A stretch of 64,000 nucleotides of DNA from Collinsella ihumii (GCF_900046475.1 NZ_FCOU01000003.1:95712-159711), one strand, 5' to 3'. Shown: positions 42,695 through 51,774, numbered from the stretch's first letter. The notes: generated from the letters alone by a model not told the origin. Made by a program: numbers and translations.

Positions 42695-43501
42695 CTACTC
42701 CTCCTCGAGGGCGGCGACGACCTCGTCGGTCATGTTCATGGTGTGGTAGACGTCCTGGACGTCGTCGAGCTCCTCGAGGCGGTCGACGAGGCGCTGGACC
42801 TTCTTGGCATCGGTGGGCGTGACATCGGTCGGGGTGGTCGGAACCATGGTGAGCTCGGAACCCTTGACCTCGATGCCCTGCTCCTCGAGACCCTTGGAGA
42901 CGGCCATGAGGTCGCCCGGGGCGGTCCACACGACCCACTCCTCGCCGGCGTCCTCGTAGTCGTCGCCACCGGCCTCGGCGACGGCCATCATGAACTCCTC
43001 CTCGTCGCCCGCGGCGCCGTTGGCCATCATGTTCTCTTTCTTATCGTTGGGGTCGACGATCTCCTTGGCGACGATGACCTGGCCCTTGCGCTCGAACTGG
43101 AAGGCGACCGAGCCGCTGGTACCGAGGTTGCCGCCCGCGTGGCTGAACGCGGAGCGGACGTCGGCGGCGGTGCGGTTGCGGTTGTCGGTCAGGCACTCGA
43201 CGTAGACGGCGACACCCGCGGGACCGTAGCCCTCGTAGACGATGTTCTCGTACACGGCGGCGTCGGCACCGGTGCCGAACGCCTTGTCGATAGCGCTCTT
43301 GATCTTGTCCTTGGGCATGGACTGAGCCTTGGCCTTGGCGACAGCGGCGGCAAGGGAGGCGTTGTTATCGGGATTGGGGTCGTTGCCCAGGCGGGCGGCG
43401 ACGGTGATGTTACGGGAAAGCTTGGAGAAGAGCGCGGAGCGCTTAGCGTCCTGCGCGCCCTTGCGGTGCTTGGTGGTGGCCCACTTAGAATGTCCGGACA
43501 T
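42695..43501 (-). CDS. yebC: YebC/PmpR-family protein
   Basis: The 268-residue protein matches YebC: SGHSKWATTKHRKGAQDAKR at the start, GNDPNPDNNASLAAAVAKAK, YEGYGPAGVAVYVECLTDN, and the C-terminal VQRLVDRLEELDDVQDVYH. Such proteins are DNA-binding regulators or, by recent work, ribosome-associated factors that relieve stalling at proline stretches. It is about 20 residues longer than E. coli YebC owing to an insert near DPNDKKENMMANGAAGDEEE. Residues 170-185 belong to the block shared with the IS30 transposase; the block fits YebC relatives, so yebC is the likely donor. Confidence 0.93.
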   Translation of the reverse strand: MSGHSKWATTKHRKGAQDAKRSALFSKLSRNITVAARLGNDPNPDNNASLAAAVAKAKAQSMPKDKIKSAIDKAFGTGADAAVYENIVYEGYGPAGVAVYVECLTDNRNRTAADVRSAFSHAGGNLGTSGSVAFQFERKGQVIVAKEIVDPNDKKENMMANGAAGDEEEFMMAVAEAGGDDYEDAGEEWVVWTAPGDLMAVSKGLEEQGIEVKGSELTMVPTTPTDVTPTDAKKVQRLVDRLEELDDVQDVYHTMNMTDEVVAALEEE

Positions 43502-43653
43502 GCGAGACTCCTTCGTACTTACGCGAGCCGGCGACGCGCGGTGCGCAGGGCCGACCTTTAGAAACACACGGACGGTATGATATACCGAATGGCGGACGCG
43601 AAAAAGCCCCCTTGCCCATGGCCACGCAATGAGCACGCAAGCACATGCACATC

Positions 43654-44009
43654 GGGGACGTACCTCCCGCATGCAAACTCGGGGACGTACCTCCCGCTTG
43701 CACTATTGCAAATCGGGGACGTACCTTCAGCGTGCACGCTTGCGCAGAGGGAGACGGCTCCGTAAAACCGCTTCGAAGAGGATACTGGCTCCTGCCGGCT
43801 TTTTTCGCGGTCGTAAAACTGGCTACATGACCTCTTCCGATGGCCCCTCACCCGTTTTAGGGGATCGCGCGCCGTTTTGAGAGGGCCCTCCCCCGGAATC
43901 CGCCGCGACATACAAGCAGATACGGCGAAGGCCTGTCCCCCTCGTGCAAAAGTGCACGCCGAAGGTACGTCCCCGAGTTTGCAGAAGTGCACGCCGAAGG
44001 TACGTCCCC
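43654..44009. repeat. Cluster of five GGGGACGTACC motifs, three forward and two inverted
   Basis: Forward copies start at 43654, 43681 and 43715. Inverted copies (AGGTACGTCCCC) lie at 43963-43974 and 43998-44009. The third forward copy and the last inverted copy form a near-perfect 31-base inverted repeat about 250 bases apart. This is the only place where the family occurs as separate half-sites and not as a compact hairpin. Confidence 0.8.
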
Positions 44010-44136
44010 GATTTGCATTTTGAACGTGAGCTTTTCGGTCGCATTTTTGGTCTGCTACAGGGCAAAACGTTGCTTGCAAAAATTTGAAAAAAGACCCTTG
44101 CATCTCGCTGGGCACATGGATATGATGCAGTGCCAT

Positions 44137-44181
44137 CCACAGGGGCATGCGCGAGCCCCCGTGGCCCTAGTTTTTGTTTTT
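44137..44181 (+). terminator. Terminator-like hairpin directly upstream of the P-type ATPase gene
   Basis: CCAC-A-GGGG, loop, CCCC-C-GTGG, followed by TTTTTGTTTTT. It ends 45 bases before ATG 44226. No gene ends nearby on this strand, so it may be an attenuator in the ATPase leader. Confidence 0.6.
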
Positions 44182-44225
44182 CTCGCCAAAAGCACCAGCT
44201 TTTGACCGTGGGAAGGATGGGGATT

Positions 44226-47147
44226 ATGGGAACGCAGAACCCCGCGTCGCCGCAGGAAGCGGCAAGCACGGATTCGGGTGTGCACCTACAACCCGGACGT
44301 GCGAACCAGGCCGGAGACGAATCCGGCAATCTTATCGAGACAATCAGAACATCGACGATCGACCAGACGCTCGCCATGCTCGGCGTCGGCGCCGGCGGCC
44401 TCCCGTCCACGGAGGCGACGGCACGTCAGCAGCGCTATGGCAAGAATCTGATCGAATCCGGCAAGAAACGCTCGCCCATCATCGCGTTTCTGTCCAACTT
44501 CACCCACCTCATGGCCATACTGCTATGGGTGGCGGGCATCATCGCGTTCATCGCGGGCCTGCCCGAGCTGGGCGTTGCCGTATGGCTCGTCAACATCATC
44601 AACGGCGTCTTCAGCTTCTGGCAGGAATATCGCGCAAGCCAGGCGACCGAGGCGCTCAAGAAGATGCTGCCCGCCTACACCAACGTCATCCGCGACGGAC
44701 AGGAGCAGAAGGTGCTCGCGGAGGACCTCGTCCCCGGCGACATCATGCTTCTGGCGGAAGGCGACAAGATCTCGGCCGACGCCCGCGTGATCGCGAGCTC
44801 GGATCTGCAGGTGAACCAATCCACGTTGAACGGCGAGTCCAACCCTTCGCGCAAAACCTCGGACGCCGTCCTCGAGGAAGGGCTCTCCGCAGCCGAGATC
44901 CCCAACCTCGTCTTCGCCGGCACGAGCGTGTCGGAGGGCAACGGCCGCGCCGTGGTGATCCGCATCGGCATGGACACCGAGTTCGGCAAGATCGCGAGCC
45001 TGACCCAGAACATGGAGGACGTCGAGAGCCCGCTGCAGCGCGACCTCGACCGCCTCACCAAGCAGGTCACCGTCTTCGCCATGTGCATGGGCGTCATCTT
45101 CTTCTCCCTCTCCATGTTCGTCGTACATGAACCCTTCGCGCAGTCGTTCATCTTCGCGCTCGGCATGGTCGTCGCCTTCATCCCCGAGGGCCTGCTGCCC
45201 ACCGTGACGCTGTCGCTCGCCATGGCGGTGCAGCGCATGAGCCGCCGCAACGCCCTCGTCAAGAAGCTCAACTCCGTCGAGGCGCTGGGCTCCACGAGCG
45301 TCATCTGCACGGACAAGACCGGCACGCTCACCCAAAACGAGATGACGGTCAACCACCTGTGGACCGCGTCGCGCGAGTACGAGATCACCGGCGTGGGCTA
45401 TGCGCCCGAAGGCGCCATCGAGGCGGGCGGGACGACGTATCGCGCCGTCGACGACCCCGATCTGGAGCTTTTGCTGGAAGGCGGGCTCCTGTGCGGCAAC
45501 GCGCGCCTGCACGCCCCCGAAGAGGAGGGCAAGCGCTACGAGGTCTACGGGGACCCGACCGAGGCCTGCCTGATCGTGTCCGCCCAGAAGGGCGGCATCG
45601 ACCCCGCCGAGCTGGAGAGCCGCATGCCGCGCGTGAAGGAGCTGCCCTTCGAGAGCCGCCGCAAGCGCATGACGACCGTCCACAGCCTGGAGGACCCCAT
45701 CGACGGGGCGACGCGCATCGCCTTCACGAAGGGCGCCCCCAACGAGGTCGTGCGCCTGGCGGACAAGATCCGCGTGGACGGACGCGTCGTGCCCATGACC
45801 GACGAGCTGCGCGCCCGCATCATGGACGCCAACGACTCCTACGCCGCCGACGGCCTGCGCGTGCTCGCCGTGGCCTATCGTCCCCTCGGCGCCGAAGCGG
45901 AGCGCCAGGGCGTGCCCGCGTCCATGAGCGCCTACACGCCCGAGACCATCGAATGCCACCTCACCTTCGTGGGCCTCGAGGTCATGATGGACCCGCCGCG
46001 CCCCGAGGTCGCCGCGGCCGTCGCCGAGTGCCGTCGCGCCGGCATCCGCATCGTCATGATCACCGGCGACTACGGCCTGACCGCCGCGAGCATCGCCCGA
46101 CGCATCGGCATCGTCGACGGGGGCGACCTGTCGGTCATCTCGGGCTTCGAGCTCTCGAAGATGAGCGACGACGAGCTGAAGGAAAAGCTCGCCGGGCAGG
46201 TGGTCTTCGCCCGCATGGCGCCCGAGCAGAAGCTTCGCGTCGTCACCGCCCTGCAGGAGATGGGCGAGATCGTGGCGGTCACCGGCGACGGCGTGAACGA
46301 TGCGCCGGCGCTCAAGAAGGCCGACATCGGCGTCGCCATGGGCGTGGCCGGCACGGACGTGGCCAAGGAGGCCGCGGACATGATCCTGACCGACGACAAC
46401 TTCGCCTCGATCGTGGCGGCCATCGAGGAGGGCCGCGCGGTGTACAGCAACATCCGCAAGTTCCTCCTCTACATCCTGAACTCCAACGCGCCCGAGGCCG
46501 TGCCGAACGCCGTGTACCTGCTGTCCGGCGGCGCCGTGCCCCTGCCGCTGACCACCATGCAGATCCTGACCATCGACCTGGGCACCGATATGCTGCCCGC
46601 TCTGGGTCTTGGCACCGAGCCGCCCGAGGGCACCGTCATGGACCAGCCCCCGCGCGACCCCAACGAGCGCCTGCTCAACCCGCGCGTGCTCGTGAAGGCC
46701 TTCCTGTGGTACGGCCTCATGGGGTCGATCGCGGCGATGATCGGCTACTTCCTGGTCAACATCCTGAACGGCTGGCCCGCCGTGCCGCTCGCCGGCATCG
46801 GCAACGACGCCGACCCGGTCTACATCCAGGCCACGACCATGACGCTCGCGGGCATCGTGTTCGCCCAGATCGGCCAGGTCATGAACTGCCGCACCGAGAA
46901 GACCTCGGTATTCAAGATCGGGCTGCTCGCCAACCGCCAGATCGTCATCGGCATCGTGTTCGAAGTCGCCCTCATCGTGTTTTTGACGGTGTTCCCGCCG
47001 TTCCAGAGCGTGTTCCACACCGCTCCGCTCGCCTGGCAGGACTATGTCTTCCTCTGCTGCATCCCGCCGGTGGTCATCGCCATCGAGGAGGCGCGCAAGG
47101 CCTGGCTTCGCCGCCGCGACGCCCGGCGCGCCGCGCGGCAGGCGTAG
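44226..47147 (+). CDS. P-type cation ATPase of the Na,K-ATPase-like (P2C) type
   Basis: The 973-residue pump has an actuator NGES loop, a phosphorylated Asp363 in CTDKTGTLT, the ATP-binding region, TGDGVND (686-692) and ten predicted membrane helices. The membrane cation site resembles Na,K-ATPase: PEGLLPTVT in M4 (Glu321), SNAPE in M5 (Ser753, Asn754, Glu757) and IDLGTDMLPAL in M6 (Asp784, Asp788). SERCA-type M6 motifs are different. GGAAGGATGGGG precedes ATG 44226. Two RCK proteins follow at once. Transport of Na+ or K+ is inferred from these residues and neighbours. No beta subunit is seen. Confidence 0.88.
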   Translation: MGTQNPASPQEAASTDSGVHLQPGRANQAGDESGNLIETIRTSTIDQTLAMLGVGAGGLPSTEATARQQRYGKNLIESGKKRSPIIAFLSNFTHLMAILLWVAGIIAFIAGLPELGVAVWLVNIINGVFSFWQEYRASQATEALKKMLPAYTNVIRDGQEQKVLAEDLVPGDIMLLAEGDKISADARVIASSDLQVNQSTLNGESNPSRKTSDAVLEEGLSAAEIPNLVFAGTSVSEGNGRAVVIRIGMDTEFGKIASLTQNMEDVESPLQRDLDRLTKQVTVFAMCMGVIFFSLSMFVVHEPFAQSFIFALGMVVAFIPEGLLPTVTLSLAMAVQRMSRRNALVKKLNSVEALGSTSVICTDKTGTLTQNEMTVNHLWTASREYEITGVGYAPEGAIEAGGTTYRAVDDPDLELLLEGGLLCGNARLHAPEEEGKRYEVYGDPTEACLIVSAQKGGIDPAELESRMPRVKELPFESRRKRMTTVHSLEDPIDGATRIAFTKGAPNEVVRLADKIRVDGRVVPMTDELRARIMDANDSYAADGLRVLAVAYRPLGAEAERQGVPASMSAYTPETIECHLTFVGLEVMMDPPRPEVAAAVAECRRAGIRIVMITGDYGLTAASIARRIGIVDGGDLSVISGFELSKMSDDELKEKLAGQVVFARMAPEQKLRVVTALQEMGEIVAVTGDGVNDAPALKKADIGVAMGVAGTDVAKEAADMILTDDNFASIVAAIEEGRAVYSNIRKFLLYILNSNAPEAVPNAVYLLSGGAVPLPLTTMQILTIDLGTDMLPALGLGTEPPEGTVMDQPPRDPNERLLNPRVLVKAFLWYGLMGSIAAMIGYFLVNILNGWPAVPLAGIGNDADPVYIQATTMTLAGIVFAQIGQVMNCRTEKTSVFKIGLLANRQIVIGIVFEVALIVFLTVFPPFQSVFHTAPLAWQDYVFLCCIPPVVIAIEEARKAWLRRRDARRAARQA

Positions 47148-47225
47148 AGGCGCACACCGGGTTTTCGGGATTTCCCTTATGCAACGCGGGGAGCCGCGCT
47201 CCCCGTCTTTTGAAAGGTGATGAAG

Positions 47226-47879
47226 ATGAACGTGATCGTTGTAGGAGTCGGGTTTCTGGGCTCCGGCCTGGCCGAGCGCCTGTCTCGCCAAGGCTTCGAG
47301 GTGACCGTCGTCGACCGCGACCGGGCGGCACTCGACGCGCTCAGCCCCTCGTTTACCGGCAAGAAGGTCTGCGGCGTGGGCTTCGACCGCAGCGTGCTCG
47401 AGGAGGCCGGCATCATGCGCACCAGCGCGCTGGTCTCGTGCATGGGCTCCGACGAGGCCAATATCGTGGTCGCCCATGTGGCGCGCAGCATGTTCCGCGT
47501 GCCCCGCGTCATCGCGCGCCTGCACGACCTGTCCAAGGCCGAGACCTACCGCAGGCTCGATATCCAGACCATCTCCCCTAACGACTGGGGCATCTCGCGC
47601 ATCTGCGAGCTGCTGACCTACCAGCAGCTTGACGGCGTCTACGACATCGGCTCGGGCGACGTGCGCCTGGTGCGCGCGGACATCCCGGCGCTGCTCGACG
47701 GCTCCACCGTCCGCGAGCTCACCGCCATAGGCGAGGTCCAGATCATCGGCATCTCGCGCAACAACGAGACATTCATACCGACCCAAGGCACCGTGCTCGC
47801 CAACGGCGACATCATCTACGCCGCCGTCACGTCCTCGGCGAGCCGCAAGTTCAAGCAGATGCTCGGCATCGGAGAGTAG
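47226..47879 (+). CDS. TrkA/RCK-type potassium-transport regulatory protein (first of pair)
   Basis: ATG 47226 fits the AAAGG site best. The 217 residues form an RCK_N Rossmann domain (VIVVGVGFLGSGLAERL, then the acidic strand end VTVVDRD) and an RCK_C-like domain (VRELTAIGEVQIIGISR, ending GDIIYAAV). Such proteins bind NAD(H) or ATP and gate K+ channels or Trk transporters at the membrane. It begins 78 bases after the P-type ATPase and ends eight bases before its sister gene. No TrkH/KtrB membrane subunit is in the window. Confidence 0.88.
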   Translation: MNVIVVGVGFLGSGLAERLSRQGFEVTVVDRDRAALDALSPSFTGKKVCGVGFDRSVLEEAGIMRTSALVSCMGSDEANIVVAHVARSMFRVPRVIARLHDLSKAETYRRLDIQTISPNDWGISRICELLTYQQLDGVYDIGSGDVRLVRADIPALLDGSTVRELTAIGEVQIIGISRNNETFIPTQGTVLANGDIIYAAVTSSASRKFKQMLGIGE

Positions 47880-47887
47880 GCGATACT

Positions 47888-48547
47888 ATGCAGATCATCA
47901 TTGCGGGCGGCGGAAAGATCGGCGCCCATCTGGCATCGCAGCTGTGCGCCGACGGCGAGACCGTCACGATCATCGAGCAGCGCGCCGAGGCGGTGGAGCG
48001 CCTGCGCCGCTCCTGCCCCGATTGCACCATCATCGAGCAGAGCGCCTCGAACCCGCGCGTGCTCGAGCGCGCCGGTGTGCACATGGCCGACGTCGTCGCC
48101 GCGGTCACCGGCCAAGACGAGGTCAACCTCGTGATCTCCATGCTGGCCAAGATGGAGTTCTCGGTGCCACGCGTCGTCGCGCGCGTCAACGACCCGGCAA
48201 ACGCCTGGATGTTCACGCCGGTCAACGGCGTGGATGTCGGCGTGAACCAAGCAGAGATCATCACCCGCTTCATTCGCGAGGGCATGAGCCTGCGCGACAT
48301 GCTCACCCTGATGAAGCTCGGCCGCGACGAGCACAGCATCGTGCAGACCACGGTCAAGCCAGGCTCGAAGGTGGAGGGCATGCCGCTTTCCCAGATCACC
48401 TTCCCCGATCAGACGATCGTGGTCGCCGTCGACCATAACGGCGACCTGATCGTGCCGAACGGGCGCACCGTCCTGCGCGCGGGCGACGAGACCGTCCTGT
48501 TCTGCAGCCGGGAGGGGCGCGACGAGATCCGCCGCATGTTCGCGTAG
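47888..48547 (+). CDS. TrkA/RCK-type potassium-transport regulatory protein (second of pair)
   Basis: The 219-residue sister protein has RCK_N (QIIIAGGGKIGAHLASQL, TVTIIEQR) and RCK_C (GSKVEGMPLSQITFPDQTIV, ending AGDETVLFCS). Paired single-RCK proteins of this kind (CeoB/CeoC in mycobacteria) are thought to form a hetero-complex on a K+ transporter. The two differ clearly in sequence, so they are not a recent duplication. Convergent with lgt, separated by two hairpins. Confidence 0.88.
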   Translation: MQIIIAGGGKIGAHLASQLCADGETVTIIEQRAEAVERLRRSCPDCTIIEQSASNPRVLERAGVHMADVVAAVTGQDEVNLVISMLAKMEFSVPRVVARVNDPANAWMFTPVNGVDVGVNQAEIITRFIREGMSLRDMLTLMKLGRDEHSIVQTTVKPGSKVEGMPLSQITFPDQTIVVAVDHNGDLIVPNGRTVLRAGDETVLFCSREGRDEIRRMFA

Positions 48548-48569
48548 CGTAGCCGCTGGCCGCAAAAAG

Positions 48570-48610
48570 GCGGCGGCGCGTTTTGGGACGGACCCAAAAC
48601 GCGCCGCCGC
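48570..48610. repeat. Perfect hairpin with TTTTGGGACGGACCC core
   Basis: GCGGCGGCGCGTTTTGGG, loop ACGGA, and the exact inverse, 22 bases after the RCK stop. Probable terminator; it also shares the GGGACG theme of the hairpin family. Confidence 0.75.
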
Positions 48611-48623
48611 ATCTCCTGCTTAC

Positions 48624-48669
48624 GGGCCATGTGGGGATGGGTTGGAACGAACCCGTCCCCACATGGCCC
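48624..48669. repeat. Hairpin with GGGTTGGAACGAACCCGTCCCC core
   Basis: GGGCCATGTGGGGATGGGTT, six-base loop, complementary arm with one G-U pair. It shares its core with 31845-31935. It lies between two convergent genes (stops at 48547 and 48680). Confidence 0.75.
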
Positions 48670-48679
48670 CTTCGGCGTT

Positions 48680-49492
48680 CTAGAGGTAGGAGCGCTGCGG
48701 GCGCTTGGCGCGCAGCGCGTAGACCAGCAGCACGACGCCCGCGACCACCAGCGGCACGCTCAGCAGCTGCCCCATGGTGATGACGCCGCCGAACAGGTAG
48801 CCCAGCTGCGCATCGGGCACGCGCACGAACTCGACGAGGATGCGCGCGACGCCGTACCACGTGATGAACACGCCCATGAAGGTGCCCTGCGGCAGCAGTG
48901 GCTTCTTCCGCGAGAGCACCTGCATGAAGATGAACAGCAGCACGCCCTCGAGCAGCGCCTCGTAGAGCTGCGACGGATGGCGCGCGACGTCTCCCCCGCT
49001 CTCGAAGACCACGCCCCAGGGCAGATCGGTCGGCTTGCCCCACAGCTCGCCGTTGACGAAGTTGGCGCAGCGGCCCAGGCACAGGGCGATCGGCGCGCCG
49101 ATGACGGCGAGGTCGGCGATGGTCCATGCGGAGAGCTTGCACAGACGGCAGCCGATGATGCCGCCGATGATGCCGCCGACAAGGCCTCCGTGGAAGCTCA
49201 TGCCGCCATGGTTGGTCGCCAGGATCTCGAGCGGGTGCTCGAAATAATACCCTTCGCCGTAAAACACGATGTAGAACAGGCGGGCGCCGATCAGAAGACC
49301 GAACACCACGCCGATGACGACGGTCATCAGGTCGTCGACGGAGATATCGAACCCCCAGCGCTTCTGCGTGCGGTACATGACGACGCCCGTCAGAATCGCT
49401 CCGAACACATAGGCGAGGCCGTACCAGTAGATGGTGATCGGACCGGCGGAAAACGCGATGGGGTTGAGGCTGTGGTACAGCTCGTTGAGCAC
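48680..49492 (-). CDS. lgt: Prolipoprotein diacylglyceryl transferase
   Basis: The 270-residue membrane enzyme has seven predicted helices and the Lgt motifs: ITIYWYGLAYVFG near the start, MSFHGGLVGGIIG and the signature GRCANFVNGELWG (Arg about 142). RHPSQLYEALLEG follows. Lgt adds diacylglycerol to the lipobox cysteine of prelipoproteins, such as the three lipoproteins in this window. It stands alone on the minus strand. Confidence 0.96.
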   Translation of the reverse strand: MLNELYHSLNPIAFSAGPITIYWYGLAYVFGAILTGVVMYRTQKRWGFDISVDDLMTVVIGVVFGLLIGARLFYIVFYGEGYYFEHPLEILATNHGGMSFHGGLVGGIIGGIIGCRLCKLSAWTIADLAVIGAPIALCLGRCANFVNGELWGKPTDLPWGVVFESGGDVARHPSQLYEALLEGVLLFIFMQVLSRKKPLLPQGTFMGVFITWYGVARILVEFVRVPDAQLGYLFGGVITMGQLLSVPLVVAGVVLLVYALRAKRPQRSYL

Positions 49493-49608
49493 GATGCCCC
49501 TCCTGAAGGTCGCAAACGGTGGATAGGACTGACGCTAAGGGCGGATGCGCGCCCCAAACAGCAAGAGGGCCGCGCGCGGCGGCCCCGGGATTGCTGCGAT
49601 GCGCTCGA

Positions 49609-49887
49609 TTAGAACGGCGCGTACTCGTCGTAGACGTCGGACATGCCCGGCATCTCGTTGACGGCGACCACGCGCGTCACGCCCGGCACATGCTCCTTCA
49701 GGATGCGCTCGATGCCCATGGAGAGCGTGAGCTGGCTCATCGGGCAGCCGGCGCAATGGCCGGTGAGCTCGAGCGAGACCACGCCGTCCTCGTCGACGCC
49801 GTGATATTCCATATCGCCGCCGTCGGCCTGAAGGTTGGGGCGGATTTCCTCGAGCACGGCAAGCAGCAGCTTCTCATTAACAGCCAC
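49609..49887 (-). CDS. NifU C-terminal domain (Nfu-type) protein
   Basis: The 92-residue protein is a stand-alone NifU C-terminal domain: LEEIRPNLQADGGDMEYH, then the CxxC of HCAGCPMSQLTL and GVTRVVAV. Nfu proteins carry a [4Fe-4S] cluster between two subunits and deliver it to client enzymes. The tail PGMSDVYDEYAPF is extra. AAAGGAGC precedes ATG 49887. Many Fe-S proteins in this window could be clients. Confidence 0.9.
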   Translation of the reverse strand: MAVNEKLLLAVLEEIRPNLQADGGDMEYHGVDEDGVVSLELTGHCAGCPMSQLTLSMGIERILKEHVPGVTRVVAVNEMPGMSDVYDEYAPF

Positions 49888-49935
49888 AGGGGGCTCCTTT
49901 CATACCAAGTACATGCGAGGTTATGGTACTACAAG

Positions 49936-49984
49936 CTCTTACCCAACGTTGAGTATGTACATACTCTTACCAACGATGACTATG
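49936..49984. repeat. Direct repeat CTCTTACC(C)AACG..TGA.TATG
   Basis: Two similar 21-22-base units start at 49936 and 49964, 28 bp apart, bridged by the palindrome GTATGTACATAC (49953-49964). They lie upstream of the NifU-like gene and downstream of the OPT gene, like an operator. Confidence 0.45.
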
Positions 49985-50030
49985 CACTTACTCGATGCGC
50001 GGCCAGCGCCCTTCGGAACGGAACCTCGCG

Positions 50031-51698
50031 TTAGCCCATAAGGCCCGTGGCGACTGTGGCGAGGGCGACGATGACGCCCACGATGGACTCGCCTCCCAAG
50101 ATGCCCGAGGCCACCACGACGCCCGTCTCCTCGGCGGCCTCGTCGTCGGCCCCGCGCGCCGCGCAGACCCGGTCGTAGACCCAGCGCACCACCGCGCCGA
50201 GCACCGTGGAGATGGACATGTAGAACGGCAGGTAGACGCCCAGGCCGATCATCATCGACGGAATGCCCGCGACGTAGAGGACGGCGCCCACCGCAAGCCC
50301 GATGACGAACGCCGGCACGCTCGGGATGCCCGAGACCATCGTCGCGACCACGTTGGCCTGCGCGGACACGAACAGCGCGTCGGTTCCGAACGCCTCGGGG
50401 CCGTAGGCGGTGACGAGCGCGACCATGACCGCGACCGCCACGAACGTGCCCAGCACGGCGCCAATCGCCTGGCCGAACCACATGGAGCGCGGGCTCGTGC
50501 CAATGATCTGGCCGGTCTTGAAATCGCTCATGACATCGCCCGCAAGGCCGCACGCGACCGCGATGACGCCGGCGACGAAAAAGAGCTGCACCTCGGTCGC
50601 CTCGGAGAAGGCCGCCACGAACAGCAAGACGATGAGGCCGAAGATCTCCATGGGATCGATGCCGGACTGGCCGACCGACTGCGCGCTCATGATGGCGCAC
50701 ACGAAGGAGAGCAGCACGACGACCATGGCGACCAGCGGGCTCAGCCCCAGCACGAAGCAGGCGACGAGCGCGGCGGAGGCGGCCATGAGGGCGAGGACGC
50801 CCGCGTCGTAGCGCGAGATGAGGCGGGAGATGAAGCCGTCCCCGCGCGCGCTGCGGCCGCTGCCGGACGCGCGGGCGCCGCGAACGAGCGGCAGCGCGAT
50901 GTCGCGCACGACCACGCCCGCGCCCGATCCCATCATGAGGCCCATGCCTAGACTGCTCACGATGCCCTGGGCGGTCGGGACGTCCCACACGCCCAGCATG
51001 CTACCGCCCGTCACGATGCCGAACCAGCCCACGACCGCGCCGACGGCCCAGTAGATGATCGAGCGTCGACCGGCCAAAAACCCGACGGCCCAGCGCATGG
51101 GCGACATCTGGATGCCGAACGCCACGCCCGGAACCGGCAGCTGCGCCACCAGCGACGGCATGAGGCCGAGCACGTCGCGCACGACGCACCATGCCCCCGC
51201 GATCGCCATGGACCCGAACAGCTTCTTGCCCGTCGAGCCGCCGGCGCGGCTCGCAAGCAGCGTCTCGGCCGCAGCCACGCCGATGGGGTACTCCAGGTCG
51301 GACTCCTCGACGAAATGACGCTGGATAAGAGCCGTGCACACCAGGCCGAGCAGGGTGCCGGCAAGCGCCACGGCGAGCATCTCGATCCAGCTCACCTCGT
51401 CGACGAGCCCCAGCATCCAAGCGCCGGGGATGGTGAACGCCAGGCCGCCGGCGACCATGGAGCCCGCCGACATGATGACCTGCGTGATATTCGCTTCGTT
51501 CAGACTGGTGCGCCCCACCGCGCGCAACAGCACCAGCGCGGTGATGGACGTGAAGATCGTCGGCCACGGAAGCGACCCCATCTTGAGTGCCGTGTAGACC
51601 GATGAGGCCGTGATGATGACGCAGCCGATGCAGCCGATCAGGATGCCGGCCAGCGACAATTGCCCGCGCAGAGCAGCGCGGTCGCTCGTAGAGCTCAT
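50031..51698 (-). CDS. OPT-family (oligopeptide/metal-chelate) transporter
   Basis: ATG 51698 follows AAGGAGA. The 555-residue protein has about 14 hydrophobic segments and OPT-type features: SLNEANITQVIMSAGSMVAG, LEYPIGVAAAETLLA, and FKTGQIIGTSPRSMWFGQ in the second half. Prokaryotic OPT proteins import small peptides or metal-siderophore complexes by proton coupling. Substrate cannot be read from sequence. It is divergent from coaX with a 144-base gap. Confidence 0.85.
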   Translation of the reverse strand: MSSTSDRAALRGQLSLAGILIGCIGCVIITASSVYTALKMGSLPWPTIFTSITALVLLRAVGRTSLNEANITQVIMSAGSMVAGGLAFTIPGAWMLGLVDEVSWIEMLAVALAGTLLGLVCTALIQRHFVEESDLEYPIGVAAAETLLASRAGGSTGKKLFGSMAIAGAWCVVRDVLGLMPSLVAQLPVPGVAFGIQMSPMRWAVGFLAGRRSIIYWAVGAVVGWFGIVTGGSMLGVWDVPTAQGIVSSLGMGLMMGSGAGVVVRDIALPLVRGARASGSGRSARGDGFISRLISRYDAGVLALMAASAALVACFVLGLSPLVAMVVVLLSFVCAIMSAQSVGQSGIDPMEIFGLIVLLFVAAFSEATEVQLFFVAGVIAVACGLAGDVMSDFKTGQIIGTSPRSMWFGQAIGAVLGTFVAVAVMVALVTAYGPEAFGTDALFVSAQANVVATMVSGIPSVPAFVIGLAVGAVLYVAGIPSMMIGLGVYLPFYMSISTVLGAVVRWVYDRVCAARGADDEAAEETGVVVASGILGGESIVGVIVALATVATGLMG

Positions 51699-51768
51699 GT
51701 TGTTCTCCTTCGTATATCCGCTCCCCCTCGTACCGGGAAGTCGGGTTACGGCTCGGACGCATGAATTA

Positions 51769-51774
51769 TACAAT
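51769..51774 (+). promoter_or_regulatory. Probable -10 box of coaX
   Basis: TACAAT, extended by a preceding TTA, 68 bases before the coaX start. The sequence 17 bp upstream is a poor -35 box. Confidence 0.4.

Larger units (their letters stand above)
43502..44225. other. 724-base intergenic region, repeats but no supported gene
   Basis: It contains the GGGGACGTACC cluster, an AT-richer stretch at 44030-44100 and a terminator-like hairpin just before the P-type ATPase gene. Short frames here translate the repeats themselves and lack ribosome sites. Confidence 0.6.

Noticed and set aside
43577..43765. 62-codon frame with repeated GTYLPHA-like units
   Set aside because: The repeated peptide is only the translation of the GGGGACGTACC DNA repeats.
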